Of a stretch of 51,106 nucleotides of DNA, positions 9,275 through 18,178 are shown piece by piece. Both the position numbers and the translations under genes were made by a program. Position 1 is the first letter of the stretch; each line of letters opens with the position of its first letter. The stretch comes from Singulisphaera sp. (GTDB lineage Bacteria; Planctomycetota; Planctomycetia; Isosphaerales; Isosphaeraceae): NCBI GenBank assembly GCA_027451445.1, contig DAIDJG010000240.1, positions 1 through 51,106 of the forward strand, given 5' to 3'. A model generated the notes under the pieces. The model saw only the letters and a list, made by a program, of their open reading frames with translations, did no database searches and was not told the origin of the DNA.

Positions 9275-9406
9275 GGCCGTGTCGACTCCACCTGGACTAA
9301 CATGTGCGATGCCCAACTGAGGCTAACGGGGTGAGTCGGATTCCGCAAGCCGTCGGAGCGTTTGAGGGGAAACCTTTCTTTGATCAGCCGCACGCCACAC
9401 CCGATC

Positions 9407-9436
9407 TTGACGCCAACGAAGTCGATACACTACAGT
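9407..9436 (+). promoter_or_regulatory. Sigma-70-type promoter for tRNA-Glu
   Basis: TTGACG at 9407-9412 and TACAGT at 9431-9436 are spaced by 18 bases, with the tRNA starting about 20 bases downstream of the -10 box. The spacing equals that upstream of tRNA-Arg and tRNA-Pro. Confidence 0.6.
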
Positions 9437-9456
9437 AACTCGCGACGCAACCGTAA

Positions 9457-9531
9457 GGCCCCGTCGTCTAGCCTGGTCTAGGACACATGCCTTTCACGCA
9501 TGCAACACGGGTTCGAATCCCGTCGGGGTCA
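9457..9531 (+). tRNA. tRNA-Glu (anticodon TTC)
   Basis: The acceptor stem pairs GGCCCCG with CGGGGTC. The anticodon stem CATGC/GCATG encloses CTTTCAC, giving anticodon TTC. The T-arm is CGGG-TTCGAAT-CCCG. CCA is not encoded. A strong terminator follows 10 bases after the 3' end. Confidence 0.96.
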
Positions 9532-9541
9532 TTGTCGCCGC

Positions 9542-9579
9542 AAATGATCCGGCCCGCTCGGCCGGATCATTTCATTTTC
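9542..9579 (+). terminator. Rho-independent terminator of tRNA-Glu
   Basis: A perfect 13-bp stem (AAATGATCCGGCC with GGCCGGATCATTT) with a 5-base loop is followed by a T-rich tail (TTCATTTT). Its position right after tRNA-Glu and its A/T flanks fit an intrinsic terminator; it could work in both directions. Confidence 0.85.
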
Positions 9580-9641
9580 GCTGACTGTGACTCGTGCGTT
9601 CAGCTCGGCGAGTCGGATCTTGAACGGCCCGTCAGTCGGGA

Positions 9642-10592
9642 TCAGACGGCATTCGCTGGCTCGGCTCCGAGCACCGCGAGGTGAGCGGAGACGCATCCTG
9701 CGAGCCGTGACACGTTGTATCCGCCCTCAAGAATGCTGACGACCCGCCCTTGCGCGTGGACACTGGCAATCCCCAACACGGCTTGAGTGATGTCGACAAA
9801 ATCCTCGGTCTCAAGGCCGAGGTTGCCGACCGGGTCTTCGGCGTGTGCATCAAATCCTGCGCTAACGAGAACGATTTCCGGTTTAAGTCTGTCCGCAAGT
9901 TTTTCGAGACCGGCGCGAAACGCTGACAGGTAGGCGTCGCGGCTGACGCCAAAGGGCAGGGGAACGTTCAACGTGCCGCCGAGTCCGTTTCCGGAGCCGG
10001 TCTCATTCTTTGCGCCGGTTCCGGGGTAGAACGGGTAGCGGTGGATCGAGAGGAAGCCGACGCGTTCGTCCTCGTAGAAGATTTCCTGCGTCCCGTTGCC
10101 GTGGTGAACGTCAAAGTCCAAAATAAGAATTCGCCCTATTTCGAGGTGGTCACGAGCGTGTGCGGCGGCAACGGCGATATTGTCGAACAGGCAGAACCCC
10201 ATCGGCTCCGCGGGACGGGCGTGGTGCCCCGGAGGTCGCACGAGGCACATTGCTCTTCGATCCGTACCCTTGACGACGGATTCGACAGCCTCGATGGCCG
10301 ATCCGGCTGCGAGCAGCGCCGCCTGGGTTGAACCGGGACCGACCCACGTGTCCGCCTCAATCAAGCCCCCGCCACCAGATTCAAATGCCACGACCTGGTC
10401 GATGAAGAACGGCTCATGCACTCTGGCGAGTTCCTCCTTCGTTGCCTCGCGGACCTTTCCCACGGAACAGGCTTGTAACTGGCCGGTGCGTTCGAGCTGA
10501 CGGAGGATCGCCTGCAGGCGTTCGGGTTTTTCGGGGTGGCCCCGAGGGGGGACATGGTCGAGCATTCGCATGTCTTTAAAGAGGGCGACCAT
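9642..10592 (-). CDS. Histone deacetylase-fold amidohydrolase (acetoin utilization/HDAC family)
   Basis: The 316-residue protein is full length for the class II HDAC-like family. Its active site is intact: RPPGHHARP (His123-His124), the Zn ligands in DFDVHHGNGT (Asp161, His163) and GFDAH (Asp248), and the C-terminal LEGGYN motif. These Zn enzymes remove acetyl groups from lysine, polyamines or small molecules such as acetoin adducts. Bacterial members usually act on metabolic enzymes or acetylpolyamines rather than histones. GAAAGG stands 8 bases before the start. It has no obvious operon partner and is divergent from the glycosyltransferase gene across parS site 2. Confidence 0.93.
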   Translation of the reverse strand: MVALFKDMRMLDHVPPRGHPEKPERLQAILRQLERTGQLQACSVGKVREATKEELARVHEPFFIDQVVAFESGGGGLIEADTWVGPGSTQAALLAAGSAIEAVESVVKGTDRRAMCLVRPPGHHARPAEPMGFCLFDNIAVAAAHARDHLEIGRILILDFDVHHGNGTQEIFYEDERVGFLSIHRYPFYPGTGAKNETGSGNGLGGTLNVPLPFGVSRDAYLSAFRAGLEKLADRLKPEIVLVSAGFDAHAEDPVGNLGLETEDFVDITQAVLGIASVHAQGRVVSILEGGYNVSRLAGCVSAHLAVLGAEPANAV

Positions 10593-10711
10593 GGCACGGC
10601 CTTTCGCGGGAGCAACGTTGACCGGGTTGGCAGTGTGATGCTTCGTTCAGAATCGCACCACTGCGATTCCGTGAGAGTACGGCGTCTTGCGACGCACCGT
10701 CAACCGTGTGG

Positions 10712-10727
10712 GGTTTCACGTGGAACC
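10712..10727. other. parS site 2
   Basis: GGTTTCACGTGGAACC is a near-perfect 16-bp palindrome and has the GTTTCACGTG half of the parS consensus. It lies in the gap between the divergent HDAC-like and glycosyltransferase genes, 3.3 kb upstream of parA. Confidence 0.82.
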
Positions 10728-10788
10728 GCACGGTTTTTCATGGACGAGTGCGTGCGATACCGAGGCTGAGCGGCTAGGATTAGCGAAC

Positions 10789-12486
10789 ATGAAAACGGCA
10801 GGTCAATACGCTCGATCGGAAGGGCTTCTCATCGCAATCGTCACGGTTGTGGGGGCAGTCCTGCGCGTGTGGGCGTTGGGCCGAATCAATCTGACTCACT
10901 TCGACGAAGGCATCTATGCTTTGTCGGGCGCCTGGATTTTTTCGTCACGCGGCTTTGCGGCGCTCGATCCCGGCTTGATCCCGTACGCTCCGCCTGGCCT
11001 CCCGTTCCTCATCGGAATTGCGTACGCCGTCTTCGGTCTCGCGGACACCTCGGCCATCCTTATTCCGGTGCTTTGTGGGATCGCGACGATTCCGGTGGCA
11101 GGCTGCGTTGCCAGACGCGCGTGGGGCACTGGCGGTGGAGTCGTCGCGGCGGCGTTCGCCGCGTTCTCACTTTTCCATATCGCGTTCTCCCGGAAGGCCC
11201 TCACTGACGCGCCGTTTCTTCTGACCTGGCTCACCGCGTTGATTGCGGGCGCACGCTTTCTCGAATCGCCCGGCTTCCGACGAGCCGTTGTCATGGGCGT
11301 GAGTGTAGGCCTTGCGCAACACTTCAAATACAACGGGTGGCTCGCCGGAGTCGTGGTTTTCGCGACCGCGATGCTTGACGTCGCGCGATCTGCCGAGTCT
11401 CGTCGGTCGCGGTCGCTCAGGCTCACGTTTGGATGGGGCGCGTGTGCGGCACTCATTGCGCTCATCCTCTACACGCCGTGGATTCAGTTCGTGGAGCATC
11501 ACGGTGGCTATGCAGCGCTTGTACGCCACCATCGCAATTACCTCGGAAGTTTCGGAACTTGGATCGCATACTGCGATGTGCAATTGAGACAAGAATCCGC
11601 GCTCGGAGGCGGTCCGGTCTTTCCCCTGCTCGCGTGGTCAGTCGCATGGTGGGGGAGCGCGGCGCTAAACCAAGAATGCGCAAAACGGCGGTTTCTTTCG
11701 GCAAATGTCGTAGCCACGTATTTTCTGGGAGCGGCGCTATTCCTGGTGCTTCCCAACTTTACTTGGTGGGCCAGTCTGATCGTGTTCCCCTCGGCGATGT
11801 GGTCAGGTAACGCCCAAGCGCGAAGCATTGCTGTCGGCTGGCTTCTGCTGTCCATGATGACGCCGTTGTATCATCCGTACGCTCGTCTTTGGCTTCCCCT
11901 TCATGCTCTTGGATGGATTCTGATCTCAGGATCGGTCATGCGATTGCAGCGAGCGGCCACCCGCCAGGAATCCGGAATAATCGCCTTGCGTGATTTCTTG
12001 ACCGATCCACGCACCGTCGCTCCCGTTGGTGCGGCGATACTCGCCGCTGCGATTTATACTGCGGCGGTGCGTCCGCATTCATTCCCAACCGGATGGGTAC
12101 TCGCGCCTGAGGCCTCGCTGCGGAGCATCGCCTTCGCCTTCATAAAAGACCACCCGCCGGCGGACGGAACGACCGCGCTCGTCCTTGCCCGCCGCCCGCT
12201 CGTGTTCTACCTGGAGCTGGCACGATGTCCGGTTGGCCTCGAGTCGGGTATCGATTCCCTGCGGCGTCGCCCGCGAAGGGATGAACTCGCCCTCGTGGAT
12301 AGCGCCATCCTACGTCAGGATGGCGATGTTGCGGATGCCCTCAGGAGACTCGAAACGCGTTGGGAGATCCGGCAACGGTTCGACGATACGCTTGATCCAG
12401 TGACGCTTCTGGATGTCAATCCGGCGGCCGCTTCCTCTGCGCATCCGCGAAGGGCGGAGTCGATCTGGGTGCTCGCTCCGCGCTGA
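10789..12486 (+). CDS. GT-C fold glycosyltransferase, GT39/ArnT-like membrane protein
   Basis: The protein has 566 residues from ATG 10789, with AGGA 10 bases upstream; earlier in-frame codons run through parS and are unlikely to be coding. After the first membrane segment comes NLTHFDEGIYALSGAW. This first-loop Asp-Glu is the catalytic acidic pair of polyprenyl-phosphate-dependent GT-C transferases. About 10-12 membrane helices span residues 12-430, followed by a soluble C-terminal part. It probably moves a sugar from a lipid carrier to a protein or lipid on the outer face. Acceptor and sugar are unknown. Confidence 0.85.
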   Translation: MKTAGQYARSEGLLIAIVTVVGAVLRVWALGRINLTHFDEGIYALSGAWIFSSRGFAALDPGLIPYAPPGLPFLIGIAYAVFGLADTSAILIPVLCGIATIPVAGCVARRAWGTGGGVVAAAFAAFSLFHIAFSRKALTDAPFLLTWLTALIAGARFLESPGFRRAVVMGVSVGLAQHFKYNGWLAGVVVFATAMLDVARSAESRRSRSLRLTFGWGACAALIALILYTPWIQFVEHHGGYAALVRHHRNYLGSFGTWIAYCDVQLRQESALGGGPVFPLLAWSVAWWGSAALNQECAKRRFLSANVVATYFLGAALFLVLPNFTWWASLIVFPSAMWSGNAQARSIAVGWLLLSMMTPLYHPYARLWLPLHALGWILISGSVMRLQRAATRQESGIIALRDFLTDPRTVAPVGAAILAAAIYTAAVRPHSFPTGWVLAPEASLRSIAFAFIKDHPPADGTTALVLARRPLVFYLELARCPVGLESGIDSLRRRPRRDELALVDSAILRQDGDVADALRRLETRWEIRQRFDDTLDPVTLLDVNPAAASSAHPRRAESIWVLAPR

Positions 12487-12523
12487 GCCCTGCGCGGACG
12501 AGCGAAGGCTTATAGGACGCCTC

Positions 12524-13876
12524 ATGAATCCGAAGACACCAATTTCGCTCTGGCCGGACCCGAATGCTCTCGGCGCCGTGACGGATCTTTATCAGATCAC
12601 GATGATGGCAGGTTATCGTGCTCACCAGATGGAGCACAAGAACGCGACGTTCGAGTTGTTCGTTCGGCGCCTTCCCAATGGGCGCTCATACCTGATATTC
12701 GCGGGGCTCGAACAGGCTGTTGGGGATTTGCTCCGCCTTGCATTCTCCGAAGAGCACATCAACGCTCTCAAAGCTTTACCGATCTTCGGCGCCGTCGCCC
12801 CGACGTTTTTTGATTGGCTGGCGGCGCTTCGATTCGAGGGCGATTTGTGGTCCGTGCCTGAAGGAACCGTTGTATTTGCGGGGGAACCCCTTGTCCGCGT
12901 ACGTGCACCACTCGCACAGGCGCAGTGGGTCGAGACGTACTTGCTCGCATCACTGAGTTATCCGACGCTCGTCGCGAGCAAGGCGGCGCGCGTCGTTGAA
13001 GCTGCGTCGGGCCGGCCTCTGTATGATTTTGGTGCCCGTCGTTCACACGGCCCGTACGCGGGATTAGTCGGAGCACGCGCATCGTACCTGGCTGGCTTCG
13101 ACGGAACGAGCAACGTTGAGGCAGGACTGAAACTCGGGATTCCGCTGGCGGGGACGATGGCCCATTCCTGGGTGCAATCGTTCCCCACTGAGCATGACGC
13201 GTTCACGTCGTTCGCGCGCGTATTCCCGAACCATGCGACGCTTCTCGTTGATACTTACGACACTTTGAAGGGCGTGACGCGCGCCTCCGCGATCGAGCCT
13301 GCGGTGAGCGCCGTTCGGTTGGACAGCGGCGATTTGCTTACGCTCAGCCGCGCGGCGCGATCCTACCTCGACGAACACGGACTGAGTTCCGTACGAATCT
13401 TTGCTTCCGGTGATCTCGAGGAGCACGCAATTCGCCGGCTGCTGGCGGACGGCGCACCGATCGATGCCTTTGGCGTGGGTACAGAGCTCATCACCAGTCG
13501 TGATGCGCCAGCGATTGCTATGGTTTACAAGCTCGTCGAAATCGACGGCGCCGGCTGCATGAAACTAAGTCCGGGGAAGAAAACCTATCCCATGGCGAAG
13601 CAGATTCGTCGAACGCTGGACGAACACGGGATCATCGTTCGCGACGTCGTCACGCGAGCCGACGAGCCGATGGACGGTGATCCCCTTCTCGTGCCCGTTC
13701 TCAAAGACGGTCGGCTTGTGGCTGCGCTGCCTAGCCTCACAGAGATTCGCGAGTATTGCGCGAAGCAACGCGCGAGTGTGCCGGCCCGGCTACGAAAACT
13801 GGACGATTCCGCGCAGTTCGAGGTCGAATACAGCAAGGCGCTAGAAGCGGAAGCATCGCATTGGCGACAGTCGTGA
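12524..13876 (+). CDS. pncB: Nicotinate phosphoribosyltransferase
   Basis: The 450-residue enzyme converts nicotinate and PRPP to nicotinate mononucleotide in NAD salvage. Typical segments are LGAVTDLYQITMMAGY at the N-terminus, FGARRSHGP around the substrate pocket, GTMAHSWVQSF, LVDTYDTLKGV and RLDSGDL, in family order. The start at 12524 is favoured by AGGA 8 bases before it and by the family length. It lies just upstream of parAB on the same strand, with no evident functional link. Confidence 0.94.
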   Translation: MNPKTPISLWPDPNALGAVTDLYQITMMAGYRAHQMEHKNATFELFVRRLPNGRSYLIFAGLEQAVGDLLRLAFSEEHINALKALPIFGAVAPTFFDWLAALRFEGDLWSVPEGTVVFAGEPLVRVRAPLAQAQWVETYLLASLSYPTLVASKAARVVEAASGRPLYDFGARRSHGPYAGLVGARASYLAGFDGTSNVEAGLKLGIPLAGTMAHSWVQSFPTEHDAFTSFARVFPNHATLLVDTYDTLKGVTRASAIEPAVSAVRLDSGDLLTLSRAARSYLDEHGLSSVRIFASGDLEEHAIRRLLADGAPIDAFGVGTELITSRDAPAIAMVYKLVEIDGAGCMKLSPGKKTYPMAKQIRRTLDEHGIIVRDVVTRADEPMDGDPLLVPVLKDGRLVAALPSLTEIREYCAKQRASVPARLRKLDDSAQFEVEYSKALEAEASHWRQS

Positions 13877-14068
13877 GTGGCGGTTCGAGTAGGAGCGCGT
13901 TGGGGGAAACCTGAGCTTTACAGCTACGGCTTCGCCGGCTACCATTCCCCGGCTCATCGAGGTGCACTTCACGCGAGTCTCGAAGGTTCTGGCAGGGATG
14001 CCGTCGTGGTTCGGTATGCGGCCTGCTGGACGCGGAACTCGGACGTGTTCGGGCGGAGCGCGTCGTCC

Positions 14069-14815
14069 ATGGCCAAAATTATCAGCGTGGCCAATCAAAA
14101 AGGTGGCGTCGGCAAGACAACCACCGCCATCAACGTGGCCGCCGGGCTCGCGAAAGCGGGCCGGACGTCGTTGGTGATCGACGTCGACCCTCAGTGCAAC
14201 GCGACGAGCGGGCTCGGAGTCGAGCCCGCCGACCGGCATCCGTTAGTTGCCGGCCGGCCGCTTGCGCAGTCTGTGGTCGAGACCGTACAACTCGGTCTGC
14301 ATGTCCTTCCGGGTTCCTTGAGCCTTGCCGATGCCGATGCTCTGTCTGCTTCGAACCGGCAGCGGGCATCGCAACTGCGAGAGCAACTCGCGCACGAGCT
14401 CTCTGGCTACGACTTCGTGTTCATCGACTGTCCGCCTTCACTCGGCCAGCTCACACGCGCCGCGCTCGGCGCCTCGGCAGAGGTCTACATACCGATTCAA
14501 TGTGAATACTTTGCGATGGAAGGGCTGTCACAGATCATCGACCTCGCCCGCCAAACCAAGGCCCGCGACAATCACCGGCTCGAGATCGGCGGTCTGGTGC
14601 TGACGATGTTCGATCCCCAACTCGAACTCGCGAATGAAGTCGCGAATGAAGTTCGAGGCTATTTCGACGACACCGTATTCGAGACGGTGATCCCCCGAGA
14701 CGTTCACATTAGCGAAGCGCCGAGCCACGGCGTGAGTGTGCTCGACTACGCCCCTCGAGCCCGGGGAGCCTGGGCTTACGCGGAACTTGTCATGGAGGTC
14801 ATGGACCGTGAGTAG
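14069..14815 (+). CDS. parA: Chromosome partitioning ATPase ParA/Soj
   Basis: The protein has 248 residues from ATG 14069; the open frame reaches 64 codons further, but that extension has no family similarity. It begins with MAKIISVANQKGGVGKTTTA, the deviant Walker A of ParA/MinD ATPases, and has VIDVDPQCNATSGLG and FIDCPPSL (Walker B). It is a short type Ib ParA with no N-terminal DNA-binding extension, as in chromosomal Soj. Its ATP-dependent nonspecific DNA binding positions ParB-parS complexes. Its stop codon overlaps the parB start, so the two are translationally coupled. Confidence 0.95.
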   Translation: MAKIISVANQKGGVGKTTTAINVAAGLAKAGRTSLVIDVDPQCNATSGLGVEPADRHPLVAGRPLAQSVVETVQLGLHVLPGSLSLADADALSASNRQRASQLREQLAHELSGYDFVFIDCPPSLGQLTRAALGASAEVYIPIQCEYFAMEGLSQIIDLARQTKARDNHRLEIGGLVLTMFDPQLELANEVANEVRGYFDDTVFETVIPRDVHISEAPSHGVSVLDYAPRARGAWAYAELVMEVMDRE

Positions 14816-15710
14816 CGCAAGCAAGCGACGACTGGGACGCGGGCTCGAGGCACTGCTCGGGCGCGAGGAAGGCGGGTACGAGCCGAGCTCGCTCGACACG
14901 GGAGACCTGCTGCACATCGCGGTCGATCAGGTCGATCCCAACCCGTTCCAGCCGAGGCGTGAGTTCGATCCCGCTGAGATCTCCGCACTGGCGGACTCGC
15001 TACGACAGCACGGCATGCTTCAGCCGATCCTCGTTCGGATGGTGGGCGATCGTTACCAGCTCATTGCTGGCGAAAGGCGCCTGCGCGCCAGCATCGAGGC
15101 TCGGCTGCACGAGGTGCCCGCGCGCGTCATGGAGCTCGACGACCAGCGAGTCAACGAGCTCGCGATGGTCGAAAACCTCCAGCGCGAGGACCTGAACGCC
15201 CTGGAGAAAGCGAGCGCATTTCGCGATTACCTCAATCGCTACGGCGGGACCCAAGAGGAGTTAGCCGGCCGGCTTGGTTTGGACCGCTCAACGGTGTCAA
15301 ACCTTATCCGCCTGCTCGACCTTCCCGACGAGGTACAAGACGCCGTTCGCTCCAAGAAGATCACGCAGGGACACGCCCGAGCCATCCTGGGCCTTGCCGA
15401 CTCGGAACAGCAGCGCGCCGCCTCGGTCCGGGTGATTACGGAGAACCTTTCCGTACGCCAAACGGAGGCTCTCGTTGCAACCGGCGAGCCGACTCCGCCC
15501 CGAGCCCGGATTCGGAAAGATCCCGCTCATCCGGATGCGACACCCGCGGGGGGCCGGGCACCTCACATGATCGAAGTCGAGCGCGCCCTCACGGAGCGTT
15601 TCGGAACCTCTGTTCTGATTCGTGTCAAAGCCAAGGATCGCGGGCAAATCGTGATCGATTTCAACTCTCAGGATGAGTTTGAACGCTTGACTCGGCTGAT
15701 TCAGGCATAG
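14808..15710 (+). CDS. parB: ParB centromere-binding CTPase
   Basis: The 300-residue protein starts at GTG 14808 inside the end of parA (GTGAGTAG overlap), with GGAGG 10 bases before it. The order is a basic N-terminus (KRRLGRGLEALLG, the ParA-stimulating peptide), the CTP-binding domain with QLIAGERRLRA and VENLQREDLN, a helix-turn-helix (TQEELAGRLGLDRSTVSNLIRLL), and a C-terminal dimerisation domain ending in EFERLTRLIQA. ParB loads at parS and slides as a CTP clamp. Three good parS sites lie within 7 kb. Confidence 0.96.
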   Translation: MSSASKRRLGRGLEALLGREEGGYEPSSLDTGDLLHIAVDQVDPNPFQPRREFDPAEISALADSLRQHGMLQPILVRMVGDRYQLIAGERRLRASIEARLHEVPARVMELDDQRVNELAMVENLQREDLNALEKASAFRDYLNRYGGTQEELAGRLGLDRSTVSNLIRLLDLPDEVQDAVRSKKITQGHARAILGLADSEQQRAASVRVITENLSVRQTEALVATGEPTPPRARIRKDPAHPDATPAGGRAPHMIEVERALTERFGTSVLIRVKAKDRGQIVIDFNSQDEFERLTRLIQA

Positions 15711-15743
15711 AGTCTACGTCTCATTCGAACGGGCCGAATCGAT

Positions 15744-15787
15744 CGAACCCGCGGGTCGGAGCATCGCTCCATTGGCCCGCGGGTTCG
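15744..15787 (+). terminator. Possible terminator hairpin after parB
   Basis: A perfect 12-bp stem (CGAACCCGCGGG with CCCGCGGGTTCG) encloses a smaller GGAGC/GCTCC hairpin, 34 bases after the parB stop. There is no T-run, so it may instead be an mRNA-stabilising or protein-binding structure. Confidence 0.5.
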
Positions 15788-16127
15788 TCATTCGTAGCGG
15801 ATTCACCGCACCAACGATGCAGAATATACATCCGATCATTAACTCTCGGCGCGTAGCTCGTGAATCGTGACTCGGCTTCCCATTTCTAGGGAGTCACTCC
15901 ACAATACGAGAAACCGCGCTCCCAGATCGTGCTCCATGGTTTCTCGTGCCGGATGCGCAAACCCTTTCCCCCGCAAGCGCGAGTTGGTGAAACGATCAAG
16001 TGGAGGAGAAATGGCCCAGAGTTTGCTTTGAGGGTACCCATCTTGGCGCGAAACGGAGACGAACCGGGCAAAGCGGCCCGGCGGCTTCGACGAGGTTGTG
16101 CTCGAAAGTCGAAGAGGATGAGCCTTG
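15788..16127. other. Intergenic stretch between parB and the histidine-kinase-like gene
   Basis: Apart from the hairpin just before it, I see no gene here. A 108-codon frame on the minus strand overlaps the downstream gene and shows no motif. The stretch likely carries the promoter of the downstream two-gene signalling unit, but I see no convincing -35/-10 pair. Confidence 0.5.
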
Positions 16128-16841
16128 ATGCTTGTCGATCCGGCGGAAACACTTGATTCGGTCATGCACCCGGAATTGTGGCTACTCTTCGCGACCGACC
16201 CCGCGCGGCGGGCCAGGCTCCACGAGATCCTGAGTTCCTACTGCCACGAGTGTCGTAATGACCTGAACAGCTTAAAGTTGAGCCTGTATCTTGCGGGCCG
16301 GTCAGGAACGGCCGATGATCTCGAGCCGTGGAGCGAGCTCGAACGGCTCTATTGCGACGTTGAACGTCAGTTCGACTTTCTACAGCAGATCTACCGCCCG
16401 ATGCCACTGATTCCCGTTACGCTCCCGATTGGGTTGCTCCTCGATGAGGCGATCCCGGCCTGGAAGCGCGCACTCGAGGATCGCGGCCTCACGCTGCAAG
16501 TGGTGGCACCCGCAAGTTCACCCATCTGTTCATTTGATCCCACACGCCTGAAGCCCGCGCTCGACGCCTTCGTAAAGTGGCGAAGTGAGGTGGCACATCC
16601 GGGCCGGTTGGTGACGCTCAATTACGGTGAAGAAGACGAATGCGTTCGCGTCGATTGGATCGAAACGGATCCGTGCTGCCGCTCGTCCTCCTGTCGAGTT
16701 CTCGATGGGATGGCGGTCGGGTTGTCGCTGCCTTTACTCGCCAGAGTGCTGGCTGCGCATGGAGGGACCCTCGCCTGCACGTCGACCGATGGGTTTCACC
16801 TTCGGCTGCGCTGGCCGGTCCGCTTTGGCAACACTCAGTGA
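16128..16841 (+). CDS. Degenerate histidine-kinase-like protein
   Basis: The protein has 237 residues from ATG 16128 (AGAGGA 9 bases upstream). It resembles the HisKA-HATPase core: a phospho-acceptor-like helix with SYCHECRNDLNSLKLS (His40, an H-E-x-R-N box) and a C-terminal GLSLPLLARVLAAHGG that copies the G2 box and following helix. The N-box is not conserved (DPTRLKPALDAFVKWR lacks the usual Asn residues) and there is no DGG(P)G G1 box, so ATP binding is doubtful. It may be a phosphotransfer scaffold or pseudokinase that serves the response regulator encoded 9 bases downstream. No membrane segment is present. Confidence 0.75.
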   Translation: MLVDPAETLDSVMHPELWLLFATDPARRARLHEILSSYCHECRNDLNSLKLSLYLAGRSGTADDLEPWSELERLYCDVERQFDFLQQIYRPMPLIPVTLPIGLLLDEAIPAWKRALEDRGLTLQVVAPASSPICSFDPTRLKPALDAFVKWRSEVAHPGRLVTLNYGEEDECVRVDWIETDPCCRSSSCRVLDGMAVGLSLPLLARVLAAHGGTLACTSTDGFHLRLRWPVRFGNTQ

Positions 16842-16850
16842 GACCATTCT

Positions 16851-17291
16851 ATGTTGAGCCTGACTCCAGGGGTTTTCTCGACGACACCAGTTCCGTCGAC
16901 CTCTTACGTGCTATTGGTCGATGACCACAGCCCATCGCTTCGCACTCTGAAGGCGATCATCGAGCAGGAGGGGTTTACGTGTCTCACGGCGACCTCCTCG
17001 AGCGACGCCATTCGGTTGTGTGATCTCAAGGCTCCAAAAGTCGTCGTCACGGACCTGGCGATGCCGAACCTGGATGGACACGGGCTCGCGCGCTGGCTCG
17101 CGATGAGGTTCCCCTCGATTCCGCTGATTTTGGTCACAGGGGAGACCCTGGATGAGCGAACGCGGGCCAAGCTCGAAGGCTCGTTTGCCGCGGTCTATTC
17201 AAAGCCGGTGGACGCTCGCCTGCTGATTGACCGACTGTCCCGGATGATGCCGCCGGCACAGAAACGAAGCGGAACCGCCAGCCGACCTTGA
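16851..17291 (+). CDS. Single-domain response regulator (receiver)
   Basis: The 146-residue protein is a CheY-like receiver with a short N-terminal lead: an acidic pair in LLVDDHS (24-25), phospho-acceptor Asp68 in VVTDLAMP, Thr96 in LVTGE and Lys118 in YSKPVD. There is no output domain, so it acts by protein contact or phosphotransfer. Its gene starts 9 bases after the degenerate kinase gene, so they are very likely co-transcribed. Its 3' end overlaps the promoter of tRNA-Pro. Confidence 0.92.
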   Translation: MLSLTPGVFSTTPVPSTSYVLLVDDHSPSLRTLKAIIEQEGFTCLTATSSSDAIRLCDLKAPKVVVTDLAMPNLDGHGLARWLAMRFPSIPLILVTGETLDERTRAKLEGSFAAVYSKPVDARLLIDRLSRMMPPAQKRSGTASRP

Positions 17292-17317
17292 CCGCCCACC
17301 CGCATGCAACATACGAT
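17288..17317 (+). promoter_or_regulatory. Sigma-70-type promoter for tRNA-Pro
   Basis: TTGACC at 17288-17293 and TACGAT at 17312-17317 are separated by 18 bases and overlap the stop codon of the response regulator gene. The tRNA begins about 19 bases after the -10 box. Confidence 0.6.
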
Positions 17318-17335
17318 GCCTGGAACAAACCGTCG

Positions 17336-17410
17336 CGGGGCGTAGCGCAGCCTGGTTAGCGCGCCTGCCTTGGGAGCAGGAGGTCACCAGTTCGAATCTG
17401 GTCGCCCCGA
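17336..17410 (+). tRNA. tRNA-Pro (anticodon TGG)
   Basis: The acceptor stem pairs CGGGGCG with CGCCCCG. The anticodon stem CCTGC/GCAGG holds CTTGGGA, anticodon TGG. The T-arm is ACCAG-TTCGAAT-CTGGT. The discriminator is A and CCA is not encoded. Confidence 0.96.
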
Positions 17411-17476
17411 TTCTGCCGGAAGCCGTGACGTGCTCGGCTCCTCTTTCACTTCGTGGTATGGGGTGCTCACCCTCCG

Positions 17477-18178
17477 ATGACTCAGCACGACCCCGCAAAA
17501 CGCCGGGTCGCCGAAGCTGCGGCGGCTCTGGTTGAGAGCGGCATGGCGGTCGGTCTCGGCAGCGGGACGACGGCAGCCGAAATGGTGATCGCGTTGGGTA
17601 AGCGCGTGAGCGACGAAGGACTGCGTATCGTCGCGGTCCCCACCAGCGTCGCGACTGCCGAACTTGCGAACTCCCTCCGAATCCCGCTGCGCGAGCTGGA
17701 CGATGTCGACTCGCTCGATCTGAGCCTCGACGGGGCCGACGAGGTCGACCCGTGTTTTCGCTTGCTGAAGGGGCACGGCGGGGCACTCCTGCGCGAGAAA
17801 ATTGTGGCGTCGTCAGCGCGTAAGCGCGTGACGATGATCACTCCAGAGAAGCGCGTTGAGTCTTTGGGTACAAAGATGCCGATTCCCGTCGAGGCAAGCG
17901 CCATCGGCCTCAGGCATACGGAACGTCGGTTGCAAGCCCTTGGGGCCTCGACGTCGATTCGAAAGCAGGCCGACGGCGCTGACTATCTGACCGACGGCGG
18001 CAACGGGATTATCGATTGCCGTTTCCCGTCCGTCGTTGATCCTGAAGAGCTCAATTGCCGTCTCCAGTGTGTGGTGGGAGTGTTCGACCACGGATTATTC
18101 CTCGGCCTCTGCGACGTCCTCGTCGTCGGATACCCCGACCGCGTTGAATGGATTGAGAAATCCGAACCGCGCAAATGA
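17477..18178 (+). CDS. rpiA: Ribose-5-phosphate isomerase A
   Basis: The 233-residue enzyme interconverts ribose 5-phosphate and ribulose 5-phosphate in the pentose phosphate pathway. It shows VGLGSGTTAAEM (phosphate loop), LDGADEVDP (catalytic Asp region), KGHGGALLREK (catalytic Glu/Lys segment) and DGGNGIIDC, in the order of the RpiA family. ATG 17477 is taken as the start; a GTG eight codons earlier is possible. It precedes deoC, another pentose-phosphate enzyme, but the two genes converge. Confidence 0.95.
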   Translation: MTQHDPAKRRVAEAAAALVESGMAVGLGSGTTAAEMVIALGKRVSDEGLRIVAVPTSVATAELANSLRIPLRELDDVDSLDLSLDGADEVDPCFRLLKGHGGALLREKIVASSARKRVTMITPEKRVESLGTKMPIPVEASAIGLRHTERRLQALGASTSIRKQADGADYLTDGGNGIIDCRFPSVVDPEELNCRLQCVVGVFDHGLFLGLCDVLVVGYPDRVEWIEKSEPRK

